A stretch of 64,000 nt of DNA. Source: Planctomycetota bacterium. Its GTDB lineage: Bacteria; Planctomycetota; J058. Below, in pieces: positions 16,072 through 25,483 of this stretch. The notes below the pieces were generated by a model. That model worked only from the letters and a program-made list of their open reading frames with translations. It had not been told where the DNA came from and searched no databases. Each line of letters begins with the position of its first letter. Position 1 is the first letter of the stretch. The stretch is from contig JAMLIC010000037.1 of the NCBI GenBank assembly GCA_023954375.1, forward strand, positions 26,167 to 90,166. The letters are read 5' to 3'. The position numbers and the translations under genes are program-made.

Positions 16072-19000
16072 GTGGATCCGCACGAGGTGCTCCGGGCGGC
16101 GGTGGCGCGCGGGTGGCTGGACGAGCCGACGGCCGCCGCGCTGGCGCCGGCGCCCCCGCCGGAGCTCGTCGCCCGGCTCGCGCGCGCGCTGGCCGACGCG
16201 AGCGCGCCGACCCTGCCGCCGGAGGGCGCGCCCGCGCCGGCGGCGGCGACGCTGCCGCCGGGCGGGGCGGTGACGCGCACGTCGGCGCCGGGCGGGGCGG
16301 CGCCGACGCTCCCGCCGGGCGGGGCCGTGACGCGCACGTCGGCCGGGGCGAGCGCGCCGGGCGTCGCCGGCGGCGGGCAGCGCTTCGGCCCGTACGACGT
16401 CGAGCGCGAGCTGGGCCGCGGCGGCATGGGGGTCGTGTACGTCGCGCGCCACCGCGCCCTCGGCCGGCGCGTGGCGCTCAAGGTCCTGCCGGCCCTCGTG
16501 ACCGAGTCGCGCGTGCAGCGCTTCCTCACCGAGGCGCAGGCGGCGGCGCGCCTGCGCCACGACCACGTCGTCACCGTGCACGAGGCCGGCCAGGACGACG
16601 CCGGGCGCCACTGGATCGCCATGGACCTCGTGGAGGGCGAGTCGCTCGCGGCGCGCCTCCTCCGCGGGGGGCCGCTCGAGCCGAGAGAGGCGGCCCGGAT
16701 CGCGCGCGCCCTCGCGGCCGGGGTCGCGCACGCGCACGCCATGGGCGTCCTCCACCGCGACCTCAAGCCCGACAACGTCCTCCTGCGACCCGACGGCGCG
16801 CCGCTCGTCGTCGACTTCGGGCTGGCGAAGGACGCCCGGCGCGCCGAGGCGCTCACGCGCACGGGCGACGTCCTCGGCACGCCGGGCTACCTGGCGCCGG
16901 AGCAGGCCGACGGGCGCAGCGGCGAGGCCGACGCCCGGACGGACGTCTACGGCCTCGGCGCCACGCTCTTCCACATGCTCGCGGGCGCGCCGCCGTTCCA
17001 GGGGAGCGTGGCGGTGGCCGTGCTCGCCCGCGTGATCCGCGACGCGGCGCCGGCGCCGTCGACGCTGGCGCCCGGGGTGCCGCCGGCCCTCGACGCGATC
17101 TGCGCCCGCTGCCTGGCGAAGGACCCGGCCGACCGCTACCCGACCGCCGCCGCCCTGGGCGAGGACCTCGACCGCTTCCTCCGCGGCGAGGCGCCCGCCG
17201 GCGCGCCTCGCCGGCCGCGCGGGCGCGCCGTGGTCGTCGCCGCGCTCGTCGGCCTCCTGGCGCTCGCCGCGGGGTGGGGCTGGCGGGCGCGGCAGCGGCT
17301 CGAGCGCCTGGTCACCCGGGCCGAGGCGCACGCCCGCTGGGAGGCCGAGGTCCTCGAGCCCTGGGCGCTCGGGGTCGCGCCCGGCGCGACGCTCCCTGCG
17401 ACGCGGACCGACCTCGCCGCGCGCGAGGCCGACCTCGAGGCGCTCCTGCGCGACCTCGAGGCGTTCCGTTTCACGTCGCGCCGGACGGCGGACCGCACCC
17501 TCGCCCACGTGCGCGCGGCCGCGCGCCGGCTGGCGCTCGACGCGGGCGAGGAGGTCGCGCTCACCGACGGCGCGGCCGACCGTCACGCGCTCGTCGTGGA
17601 CGCGCTCGTCCTGCGGGCGAAGGGCGACCTCGACGGCGCGGGCCGCGTCGCGCGCGCCGCGCTCGCCAGCCACCGCGACCTCCCGGCCGCGCGCGGGCTC
17701 GAGCTCCTGCTGCTCCTCGACGCCGACCCGGCCGCCCTCCTCGCCCGCGCCGCGCGCGAGCCCGACCTCGCGCGCCCGTTCGTCGCGCCGGCGGCCGCCG
17801 CCCTGACCCGCCGCGCCCCCGCCGCGACCACGGACGACGCGCGGCGCGCGCTGCGCGGGGCGCTCGGCCGGCTGCGCGAGGTCGCGTCCGCCTGCGGGGT
17901 CGAGCCGGCCGAGGTCGCCCGGGCGCGCGCGGCCGCGCTCGAGGCCGACGCGCCGGCCTGGGCCGCGCTCCTGCTCGACGCGGTCGCCGACGGCCGCGAG
18001 GCCGAGGCGCTCGGCTGGCTGGTGGACGTCGTCGCCGCCGAGCCGCGCGCGCGGGTCGGCCCGGCGCTCGCGCGCGCGGTCGAGGACGCTCGCGGCGCGC
18101 TCCTCGACGCCTGCGCCGCCGCGCGCGCCGCCGGCCGCCCCGCGCGCGAGTGGCTGCGCGCGGCGCCGTTCGACCACCGCGCCTGGTACGACCTCGAGCT
18201 CGACCTCCCGCCCGACCCGAGGCTCCCGCCGCTCCTGCGCGCCGCGGTGGTCGACGGGCTCGTCGGCCGCGACGCCGCCCCCGAGCTCGTCCTCTGCTGC
18301 CTGAGGCGCTGGGAGGACCACCCGAGCACCAGCGAGACCATGAGCGCCTTCCACGGCATGTACGACGGCGCGGCCGTCGACGCCCTGCTCGCCTCGCACG
18401 AGCGCTCGCGCGCGCGGGCCCTGCGCGCCTGGCTGGTCCTCGGCCCGCCCACCGCCGACAACCTCCGCGCCTGGCTCGACGCGGCCGAGGCCGCGCTCGT
18501 GCGCGACGGCCTGCGCGAGGACCTGAGCCCCTTCTTCCGCTGGGCCGCCCTCAAGCCCGGCCCGCTGATCGCCCTCGCGCGCGTCGACACGTCGCCTCCG
18601 CTCCCCGTCGTCGCTGCCCGCGCGGCCCGCCTCGGCCGCGCCGGCGTCGAGGGGTTGACGACGTGGGCCGACGCGCCGCGCGACGCCTACTGGCTCCTGC
18701 GCCTGCTCGCGTACCTCGGCATCGAGGCGTGGGGCCAGGCGCACGCCGAGGGGGCCGTCCCGCGCGCCCTGGCGCCGGAGTGGGCCGCGGGGGTCGCCGC
18801 GGCGCGCGCGCGCCGCGAGCGCGTCGCGGCCGGCGAGGTCCCGGGCGACCCCGACGACGAGGCGGTCCTCCTCCCCATGCTCCTCCACGGCCAGGCCCGC
18901 GAGCTCGTCGACCTCGGCCGCGTCGACGAGGCCCTGCCGCTCCTCGACGAGGCGCTGGCGCTGCTCGAGGCCGCGCGGGCGCAGTCCCCCGACGCGCGCG

Positions 19001-19362
19001 GCACGCGCGAGCGGCTGATCGTCGAGGCGGTCTGCGACCGCGCCCGCGGCCTGCGGCTGGCGCGCCGCGCGGCCGAGGCGCTCCCGTGGCTCCGCGAGCT
19101 GTCCGAGGCCCGCCACCTGGCGCGGGCCGTCGGGTTCTGGGAGGAGTGGGTCCGCTGCGCCGTCTCGGCCGACGCGCTGGCGGAGGCGCGGGAGGTGCTC
19201 GCCGACGCGAAGCGCCGCTTCGCCCGCGACGCGCGGGCCCTCCAGGCCCTCGAGGGCGTCGAGCGCGCCGTCCGGACGGCGAGCCTGCGCGAGGGCGGCC
19301 TGCGCGTCCGGCCGCGGCTCCCGCGCGTGAGCGAGGAGGAGGAGGGGGGCGAGGGCGAGTGA
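16072..19362 (+). CDS. Membrane Ser/Thr protein kinase with long helical C-terminal region
   Basis: 1096 residues. The start is a GTG with GGAGG ten bases upstream. An N-terminal disordered segment (about 45-100) carries two copies of TLPPGGAVTRTSA, rich in Thr and possibly phosphorylated. The kinase domain (about 104-370) has GRGGMGVVY, ALKVL, HRDLKPDN near 229, DFGLAK near 246 and APEQ, so all core motifs are present. A transmembrane helix lies near 384-404. The remaining 690 residues are Ala/Leu/Arg-rich helices, possibly TPR-like near the C-terminus (DLGRVDEALPLLDEALALLEAA), with no recognised ligand domain. The next gene starts 82 bases downstream, so this kinase probably heads the operon to 25,444. 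Confidence 0.88.
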   Translation: MDPHEVLRAAVARGWLDEPTAAALAPAPPPELVARLARALADASAPTLPPEGAPAPAAATLPPGGAVTRTSAPGGAAPTLPPGGAVTRTSAGASAPGVAGGGQRFGPYDVERELGRGGMGVVYVARHRALGRRVALKVLPALVTESRVQRFLTEAQAAARLRHDHVVTVHEAGQDDAGRHWIAMDLVEGESLAARLLRGGPLEPREAARIARALAAGVAHAHAMGVLHRDLKPDNVLLRPDGAPLVVDFGLAKDARRAEALTRTGDVLGTPGYLAPEQADGRSGEADARTDVYGLGATLFHMLAGAPPFQGSVAVAVLARVIRDAAPAPSTLAPGVPPALDAICARCLAKDPADRYPTAAALGEDLDRFLRGEAPAGAPRRPRGRAVVVAALVGLLALAAGWGWRARQRLERLVTRAEAHARWEAEVLEPWALGVAPGATLPATRTDLAAREADLEALLRDLEAFRFTSRRTADRTLAHVRAAARRLALDAGEEVALTDGAADRHALVVDALVLRAKGDLDGAGRVARAALASHRDLPAARGLELLLLLDADPAALLARAAREPDLARPFVAPAAAALTRRAPAATTDDARRALRGALGRLREVASACGVEPAEVARARAAALEADAPAWAALLLDAVADGREAEALGWLVDVVAAEPRARVGPALARAVEDARGALLDACAAARAAGRPAREWLRAAPFDHRAWYDLELDLPPDPRLPPLLRAAVVDGLVGRDAAPELVLCCLRRWEDHPSTSETMSAFHGMYDGAAVDALLASHERSRARALRAWLVLGPPTADNLRAWLDAAEAALVRDGLREDLSPFFRWAALKPGPLIALARVDTSPPLPVVAARAARLGRAGVEGLTTWADAPRDAYWLLRLLAYLGIEAWGQAHAEGAVPRALAPEWAAGVAAARARRERVAAGEVPGDPDDEAVLLPMLLHGQARELVDLGRVDEALPLLDEALALLEAARAQSPDARGTRERLIVEAVCDRARGLRLARRAAEALPWLRELSEARHLARAVGFWEEWVRCAVSADALAEAREVLADAKRRFARDARALQALEGVERAVRTASLREGGLRVRPRLPRVSEEEEGGEGE

Positions 19363-19444
19363 CCTGACGCCCGGGGCGCAGGGCAGTCCCCCGTGCCCTT
19401 GCCCCCCGCGCCCGCCGCCCGCATGCTCGCCGGCCGAGGTCTCC

Positions 19445-21337
19445 ATGCCCTGGCAGTGCAGCGAGTGCGGCGCCGACGTGGCCACGGACGTCCAGACCGT
19501 CTGCCCCGGGTGCGGCCTGCCCAAGACGAGCTGGACCGTCGGCGACGTGACGCGCACCCTGCGCGTCCCGGCGGGCCGGCGGTTCGAGGTCCTGCGCGGG
19601 GTCGAGGCGGGCGCGGTCGCCCTCGACGAGGCGACCTGGGCGCCGACCGAGGTCGCGCGGGCCGTGCCGCGCGCGCGCGCGGCCGGCCTCGCGGCGGCGG
19701 GCCGGCTCCCCTCGCCGAAGGACGTGCTCGTCGTGCGCGTGACGGCGAGGGGCGCGCGCGACGTGACCGTCACCGTGCTGCCCGAGGCGCGCGCGGCGCG
19801 CGACGTCGTCGTGCTCGCGCCGGCGGGCGGCGAGCGCGTCGACGTGCGCGTCCTGCCCGTCTTCGGCGACGGTCCGGACGTCGCGCTCCCCGGGCTCGCC
19901 CTCCTCGACGTCAGCGACGCCACCGACGACGGCTTCGCGCCGCGCCTCGAGGTCGCGGCGGTCGGCAAGCCCGCGCGCGAGGTGCGCCTCGAGGCCGCGC
20001 CGCGGCGGGTCGCCTGGGTGGAGCTCGAGGACGCCCTGTTCCGCACCGAGAGCGCCGTCCTCATGCCCGAGGGCCACGACCCCGAGGGCGCCGGCGCCGA
20101 GCCGGACCGGCCGCCGGCGGGCGTGGGCGCCCTGGCCGCGCTCCTGCGCCACACCGACGAGCGCCCGGGCGTGAGCCACCTCGTCGCCGGCCACACCGAC
20201 ACGACCGGCGCGGCGTCCTACAACCTGCCCCTCTCGCAGCAGCGCGCCGACTGCGCCCACGCCGCGCTCACGGGCGACCGCGAGGCGTTCGCCCGCGTGG
20301 CCCACGCCCGCAACGTCGTCGCCGACCGGCAGCAGGCGCTCGCCTGGGTGGCCCGCACGCGCGGCTACCCCTGCGACCCGGGCCCGGTCGACGGCATCGC
20401 CGGGCCCAGGACGCAGGCGGCCGTGCGCGCGTTCCAGCAGGCGTACGACGACGACGCGCCGGTCGAGCGCCTGCAGGTCGACGGCCTCCTCGGCCCGCGC
20501 ACGTGGGCCGCGCTGCTCGACTGCTACGAGCGCGGGCTCATGGAGGCGCTGGGCGAGGACGCCGCGGGCCTGGCCGCCCTGCGCGCGAAGCTCGCCTTCG
20601 TCGACCCCGCGCGCCCCGCCGTCGGCTGCGGCGAGCACCACCCGGTCGAGGCGCCCGGCGTCGACGGGCACCGCAGCCAGGCGAACCGGCGCGTGGAGCT
20701 CCTCGTCTTCGACCCCGGCGAGGCGCCCGCGCTCGCCTGCCACGCCGGCGGCGCCTGCGCCCCGGCCGCCTGCCAGCTCTACGCGCCGGGCCGCTACGAG
20801 CGCGAGCGCCTGCCCGTGATGCTCTCGGCGCGGCGCTGGACGGCCACCTGGGAGGGCGCGGCGCGCTTCGAGGAGGCCGCGCGGCTGGTCGTCCTCGCCC
20901 CGGGGCTGCCAGCCGGGGTGCCCATGACCTTCGAGGTGGAGCAGGTCGGGCACGGCGTGGTCGCCACGCTCGAGGCGACCTCGACCGAGGGGCGCGTCGA
21001 GGCGAGCTTCGCCGACTGGTTCCAGCCCGACGCGGTCGCGCCGCCCGTCGACCTCGAGGCGCCCGCCACCTTCTCCCCGGTGAGCTTCGCCTACACGCTG
21101 CGCGGCGCCGGTCGGGCCGTGCGCTCGCCGCCGCTCGTCTACGCCGACCGCCTGAACGCGCTCCTCCTGTCGCGCGGCGAGGAGCAGCCGCTCGTCCGCC
21201 GCCGCTACACGCTGCGCAGCCCCTGGGGCGCGCTCCGCGGCGAGACCGACGACGAGGGCGTCGCGGTCGTCGAGGGGCTCCCGCCCGGCGGCGTCCACGT
21301 GCTCGTCGACGATGAGCTGGCCCGGGAGGGCGCGTGA
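19445..21337 (+). CDS. Zinc-ribbon/OmpA-like protein with a nested peptidoglycan-binding domain
   Basis: 630 residues. It opens with a rubredoxin-like zinc ribbon (CSEC at 5-8, CPGC at 21-24) and has no signal peptide. An OmpA C-terminal-like domain begins near 195, with GHTDTTGAASYNLPLS and RADCAHAAL near 247-275. It is interrupted by a peptidoglycan-binding domain (about 300-360: GPVDGIAGPRTQAAVRAFQ, VDGLLGPRTWAALLD) and resumes with VGCGEHHP to QANRRVELLVF (about 392-425). The C-terminus (about 500-630) has Ig-like or carboxypeptidase-regulatory-like strands. Similar combinations, as I recall, occur among secretion-associated and cell-wall proteins of Myxococcota and Planctomycetota. It overlaps the next gene by GTGA. 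Function unknown; binding to peptidoglycan is likely. Confidence 0.75.
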   Translation: MPWQCSECGADVATDVQTVCPGCGLPKTSWTVGDVTRTLRVPAGRRFEVLRGVEAGAVALDEATWAPTEVARAVPRARAAGLAAAGRLPSPKDVLVVRVTARGARDVTVTVLPEARAARDVVVLAPAGGERVDVRVLPVFGDGPDVALPGLALLDVSDATDDGFAPRLEVAAVGKPAREVRLEAAPRRVAWVELEDALFRTESAVLMPEGHDPEGAGAEPDRPPAGVGALAALLRHTDERPGVSHLVAGHTDTTGAASYNLPLSQQRADCAHAALTGDREAFARVAHARNVVADRQQALAWVARTRGYPCDPGPVDGIAGPRTQAAVRAFQQAYDDDAPVERLQVDGLLGPRTWAALLDCYERGLMEALGEDAAGLAALRAKLAFVDPARPAVGCGEHHPVEAPGVDGHRSQANRRVELLVFDPGEAPALACHAGGACAPAACQLYAPGRYERERLPVMLSARRWTATWEGAARFEEAARLVVLAPGLPAGVPMTFEVEQVGHGVVATLEATSTEGRVEASFADWFQPDAVAPPVDLEAPATFSPVSFAYTLRGAGRAVRSPPLVYADRLNALLLSRGEEQPLVRRRYTLRSPWGALRGETDDEGVAVVEGLPPGGVHVLVDDELAREGA

Positions 21338-23331
21338 AGGTCTACGAGGACGAGCGGCGGGTCGCCTCCCTCTTCGTCGGCGGCTTCGAGCAGGAGCCCG
21401 AGCTCGAGCTGCGCTACGCCTTCCAGGCCAAGCGTCGGGTGGACGCCCCGCCGACCTTCCGCCTGAAGGTCGTGACCGTGCGGGACCTGGCGAGCCCCAA
21501 GCAGGGCAAGGCGGCCGAGCCGAAGCCCGTGCCCGAACCCACGAGCGTCGACCGGCGCACCTACCACTGGACGGCGCGCGTCCCCGCCGACACGTCCCGC
21601 GTCCACGTCGAGACGACGTGGACGGACGCCCTCGGCCCGCAGCACGCGAGCGACGTCCTCACGCTCCTGACGACGACGCCGCTCAACTCGAAGCGGCCGT
21701 CGCCGATCCTCGTCGGCCTCGACGGCCCGCGGCTGGTCGTGGCCCTCAACGAGGCGCCGGTCGAGGCGGCCGCGACGCCGCCGGCGCTCGACTTCGGCGA
21801 CCCGGGGCCCGACGAGCTGAAGCACCTCCTCGAGCACGTCTGGTCGCGCGTCGAGGCCGGCCTCGAGCCCGCCTGGCGCCACGCGTTCCTCCGCGCCGGC
21901 CGCCCCTACCCGGCGACGCTCGACGACGAGGAGCGCTGGGCGCGGCTCATCACCGAGGCGCTGTGCGGCGTGACCTACACCACGCCGGGCGTCGTCCACT
22001 CGAACCAGCCGCGCTACTCGCAGAAGAAGGGCCAGCCCCACCCCAAGAACGCCGGCGACCCGGCGCTCACGGTCACGGACGCCGTCGTCCTCCACGACTT
22101 GCAGGAGGGCGACGACCCCTGCATCCCCGTCGTCACCGAGTGCCAGCACTCGTGCACGATCGCGGCGATCACCCGCGGCAACGCCTTCCCGCTCGACCCG
22201 GGCAAGCAGGGCCAGCCGCCGCCCGCGCCGCCGCGCCTGCTCGACCGGCTGATGATGACGGCGAACTCGAACGAGGCCGCCTTCGGCGCGCTCACGCCGA
22301 AGGGGAGCTGGGCGCCGCTGAACAAGGACTCCAGGCGCCCGGACTTCGCGCAGGTCGTGCGCCCCGGGAGCGTCTACGGCTGGCGCTCGCTCGAGACGGG
22401 GATCCAGGGGCGCGGCGCGCACGTGGCGTTCATCGTCCGCGTCCTCTCGCGGGACGCCGGCGGCCTGCCGGCCCGGGTGCAGTTCCTCGACACGGGCGGC
22501 GTGTTCGGCGACGGGCCGCTGTCCACGCCCGAGCTCGTGAAGTCGCCGAACCCCTTCAAGTCACAGAACCCGCCGCGGATCTTCGACATGTACGGCTCGG
22601 AGCTGAACCCCTACACCACCCGCGACCCGATGGAGCCCGACCCGACCGACCCCGAGACGGACCTGACGAAGAAGCGCCAGCGCCAGGCGAAGCACTTCGT
22701 GGGCGTCGGCACCTTCGCCGACGACCCCGCCGCCCTGAAGCGCGGGGTCGAGCGCCTGGCGCGCGCCCGCCCGCTCGGGTTCGTGCGCCTCGTCGTCACC
22801 CGTCGCGCGGAGGATCAGAAGCCGGACTACGTGAAGAAGTACGACCCCGCGAAGGAGGACGAGTGGCTGGTCTACGCCAGCCCGTGGCTGCGCATGTGGA
22901 CGTCGCGCGCCGACATGAACCTGTACGTGGCGCGCCTGGCCTGGGCCCTGCGCGACCACCCGGGCCGCGACCAGCTCAAGGTCTCGTGGCTGATCGACGT
23001 CCCGCGCGGGCACCTCTACCGCGCCATGGCGACCGCCGGCCGGAAGAAGCTCGCCCGCGAGGTCGTCCAGGCGGGCTGCCCGCTCGGCCCGCCGGAGCTC
23101 GGCTACCACTTCCTCCCGCTCATGACCTACGCGTCGCGCGCCGACGGCCGCGTCAGCGGCGAGGGCTACTACCGCGCCACGCACGTTCAGGGCACGCAGA
23201 CCGCCGAGACGCCGGTCGGGCGCCCGCGCGCCTACGACGCCTGGCCGGTGATGACGGCCCGCGCCCGCTCGACGATCGGCCCCGACGCGCTGGCCGCCCT
23301 CCCCGCCTTCTTCCGCGACGAGGAGCCGTAG
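21334..23331 (+). CDS. Unknown protein; possible NlpC/P60- or CHAP-like cysteine hydrolase core
   Basis: 665 residues starting at a GTG that overlaps the upstream stop (GTGA). I do not recognise a family. The N-terminal 110 residues look like a beta sandwich. The central part has TECQHSCTIAAITRGN near 267-282 and PGSVYGWR about 80 residues later, followed by GAHVAFIVRV near 361. This Cys, then PGSV, then HV(A)FI spacing resembles the Cys-His core of papain-fold amidases such as NlpC/P60 and CHAP. The C-terminal 200 residues contain many Trp, Tyr and charged residues (DEWLVYASPWLRMWTSR). No signal peptide is visible. Coupled to a peptidoglycan-binding protein and an FHA kinase, it may be a cell-wall enzyme or effector; this is a hypothesis. 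Confidence 0.6.
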   Translation: MKVYEDERRVASLFVGGFEQEPELELRYAFQAKRRVDAPPTFRLKVVTVRDLASPKQGKAAEPKPVPEPTSVDRRTYHWTARVPADTSRVHVETTWTDALGPQHASDVLTLLTTTPLNSKRPSPILVGLDGPRLVVALNEAPVEAAATPPALDFGDPGPDELKHLLEHVWSRVEAGLEPAWRHAFLRAGRPYPATLDDEERWARLITEALCGVTYTTPGVVHSNQPRYSQKKGQPHPKNAGDPALTVTDAVVLHDLQEGDDPCIPVVTECQHSCTIAAITRGNAFPLDPGKQGQPPPAPPRLLDRLMMTANSNEAAFGALTPKGSWAPLNKDSRRPDFAQVVRPGSVYGWRSLETGIQGRGAHVAFIVRVLSRDAGGLPARVQFLDTGGVFGDGPLSTPELVKSPNPFKSQNPPRIFDMYGSELNPYTTRDPMEPDPTDPETDLTKKRQRQAKHFVGVGTFADDPAALKRGVERLARARPLGFVRLVVTRRAEDQKPDYVKKYDPAKEDEWLVYASPWLRMWTSRADMNLYVARLAWALRDHPGRDQLKVSWLIDVPRGHLYRAMATAGRKKLAREVVQAGCPLGPPELGYHFLPLMTYASRADGRVSGEGYYRATHVQGTQTAETPVGRPRAYDAWPVMTARARSTIGPDALAALPAFFRDEEP

Positions 23332-23332
23332 C

Positions 23333-25444
23333 TTGGACGAGGACCCGCTCGTCGGCCTCGTGCTCGCCGGCTGCCGGATCGAGCGGCCGCTCGGCCGCGG
23401 CGGCATGGGCGCCGTCTACCTGGCGCGCGACGCCGCCGGCGACGAGGTCGTCGTCAAGGTCCTGGCCCCCGAGGTGGCGCTCGACCCGCAGGTGCGCCGC
23501 CGCTTCGCGCGCGAGGGCGACGCCCTCGGCCGCCTCCCGCCCCACCCCGCCCTCGTCCGGCTGCGCGCGGTCGCGGCCGATGCCGAGCCGCCGGCGATCG
23601 TCATGGACCTCGTCGAGGGCGCCCCCCTCTCGCGCCTGGCCCGCGGTGGTCAGGACCGCCTCGCCCCGCTGGCGATCGCCCGCGCCGGGCGCGACGTGGC
23701 CGGCGCGCTGGCCGTGGTCCACGCGCAGGGGCTCCTCCACCGCGACGTCAAGCCGGCCAACGTCATCGTGCGCCCCGACGGCCGGGCCACCCTCGTCGAC
23801 TTCGGCGTCGCGCGCGACGCCTTCCGCTCCGGGCTCACGCGCTCGGGCCACATGGTCGGCTCGACCCACTTCATGGCCCCCGAGCAGTGGCGCGGCGACC
23901 CGCTCGACGCGCGCGCCGACCTCTACGGGCTCGGCGCCACGCTCTACCACGCCCTGACCGGCCGGCCGCCCTGCACGGGCGCCGACCCGGCCGAGCTCAT
24001 GGACCGCGTGCTCGCCGGCGACGTGGCGCCCCCGCGCCAGCTCGCGCCCGAGGTCCCCCTCGAGCTCGAGCGCGTCGTCCTGCAGCTCCTCTCCGCCGAC
24101 CCCCGCTTCCGCTACCCGCGCGCGGGCGACGTGGCCGACGACCTGGAGCGCGTCCTCGCCGGCCAGCCGGCGCGCTACCCGTGCCTCGTGCCCGACGGCG
24201 GCCCGCGCCTCGCGCTCCTCCCCGGGCGGCGCTTCACCCTCGGGCGCGACCCGGGCTGCGAGGTCGCCCTCGAGCACCCCACGGTCAGCCGCGAGCACGC
24301 GCAGCTCCGCCGCGAGGACGGCGGCTGGGTGCTGCGCGACCTGCGGAGCAGCTACGGCACGCGGGTCAACGACGAGCGCCTCGCCGGCGCGCGGGCGCTG
24401 GCCCACGGCGACGTGGTGCGCGTGGGCGACGTGCGCCTGCGCTTCGACGACCCCCTGGCCGCGGCGCGCGCGGTCAGGGCGGACGCCGCGGTCGCCGAGC
24501 CGGCGCGCGAGGCGCGCGCGCCGGCGCTCGTCGACCTGCTCGCCGCCCGGGGCGACCCGCGCGCCGCGCTGGCGCTGCTCGAGCGGCTGGCGCCCGACCC
24601 GCTCGAGGACCTGGCCATCGCCGCGCTCCTGGGCCAGGAGGCGGCCGCCGCGAGCGCCTGGCGGCCGGAGGACGGCGCCCTCGCGGCCCGGTCGCTGGCG
24701 CGGCTCGCCGGCGGCGACCCGGGCGGCCTCGAGGGCTGGCTCGGCTGGTGGTGCGGCGCCCGCGCCACCCTCCCGGCGCAGCTCGTCCCCGAGGGCCGCG
24801 CCCCGTGGGCGGCGCGCGTCGTCGTCGGCGGCGCGGCCCGCGACGTGACGCTCGAGGCCGGCGCCCCGCCGCTGCAGGTCGGGCGCGACGAGCGCTGCGG
24901 GCTCGTGCTCGACCACGGCGAGGTCTCGCGCCTGCACGCGACGCTCCTGCGGCTGCATCGCCGCGTGGTCGTGCGCGACGAGGGCAGCCGCTCGGGGACG
25001 CGCCTCCTCGGCCGCCCCGTGCGCGCCGCGTTCGTCGAGCCGCACGCCGAGCTGGCGCTGGGACCGGTGCGGCTGCGGGTGGAGGCGGCCGACGACCTGC
25101 CCGGGCTGCCGCGCGCGGGCCCCTTCCACCTCGTCGACGCGCCGCGCTTCGAGCGCCTCGCCGCGCTCGCCCACCCCTCGACCGCCACCGGCCTGGTCGC
25201 CTGCCTGCACGAGGCGCGCGCCGCCGCGGGGGCCGACGCGCTCGCCCGGGCGCTCGCGCCCGACGACGCCCCCGGGCTGGCGCGCGACCTGCGCGAGACC
25301 CTCGCGCGCCGCGCCGCCCTCGCCCGCGCCGTCCTTCCGCGCCTGCTGGGGGCGGACCCGGGCGACGACCTCGGCGCCTGGGGCGCGCTCCTCGCCCGGC
25401 GCCGCGGGGGGCTCGGGCCGCAGGTCGGGCATCTTCATGCGTGA
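23333..25444 (+). CDS. Ser/Thr protein kinase with two FHA domains
   Basis: 703 residues. The start is a TTG at 23333, one base after the upstream stop, with GAGGAG eight bases before it; a GTG nine codons later is an alternative. The kinase domain (about 11-270) has GRGGMGAVY, VVKVLAP, HRDVKPAN near 137, DFGVAR and APEQW. FHA domain 1 is at about 296-380 (FTLGRDPGCEVAL, VSREHAQL, SSYGTRVN). FHA domain 2 is at about 512-585 (LQVGRDERCGLVL, VSRLHATLL, SRSGTRL). No transmembrane helix is apparent, so it is probably cytosolic. FHA domains bind phosphothreonine, so it may dock on autophosphorylated partners such as the upstream Thr-rich kinase. Last gene of the operon. Confidence 0.88.
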   Translation: MDEDPLVGLVLAGCRIERPLGRGGMGAVYLARDAAGDEVVVKVLAPEVALDPQVRRRFAREGDALGRLPPHPALVRLRAVAADAEPPAIVMDLVEGAPLSRLARGGQDRLAPLAIARAGRDVAGALAVVHAQGLLHRDVKPANVIVRPDGRATLVDFGVARDAFRSGLTRSGHMVGSTHFMAPEQWRGDPLDARADLYGLGATLYHALTGRPPCTGADPAELMDRVLAGDVAPPRQLAPEVPLELERVVLQLLSADPRFRYPRAGDVADDLERVLAGQPARYPCLVPDGGPRLALLPGRRFTLGRDPGCEVALEHPTVSREHAQLRREDGGWVLRDLRSSYGTRVNDERLAGARALAHGDVVRVGDVRLRFDDPLAAARAVRADAAVAEPAREARAPALVDLLAARGDPRAALALLERLAPDPLEDLAIAALLGQEAAAASAWRPEDGALAARSLARLAGGDPGGLEGWLGWWCGARATLPAQLVPEGRAPWAARVVVGGAARDVTLEAGAPPLQVGRDERCGLVLDHGEVSRLHATLLRLHRRVVVRDEGSRSGTRLLGRPVRAAFVEPHAELALGPVRLRVEAADDLPGLPRAGPFHLVDAPRFERLAALAHPSTATGLVACLHEARAAAGADALARALAPDDAPGLARDLRETLARRAALARAVLPRLLGADPGDDLGAWGALLARRRGGLGPQVGHLHA

Positions 25445-25469
25445 GGCACCGGTCCGCGAGGTCACGCCG

Positions 25470-25475
25470 TAGGAT
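25470..25475 (+). promoter_or_regulatory. Putative -10 element before the M20 peptidase gene
   Basis: TAGGAT ends eight bases before the ATG at 25484, which would give a very short or absent 5' leader. It lies in the 39-base gap after the FHA-kinase stop. Confidence 0.3.
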
Positions 25476-25483
25476 CGGCCCCC

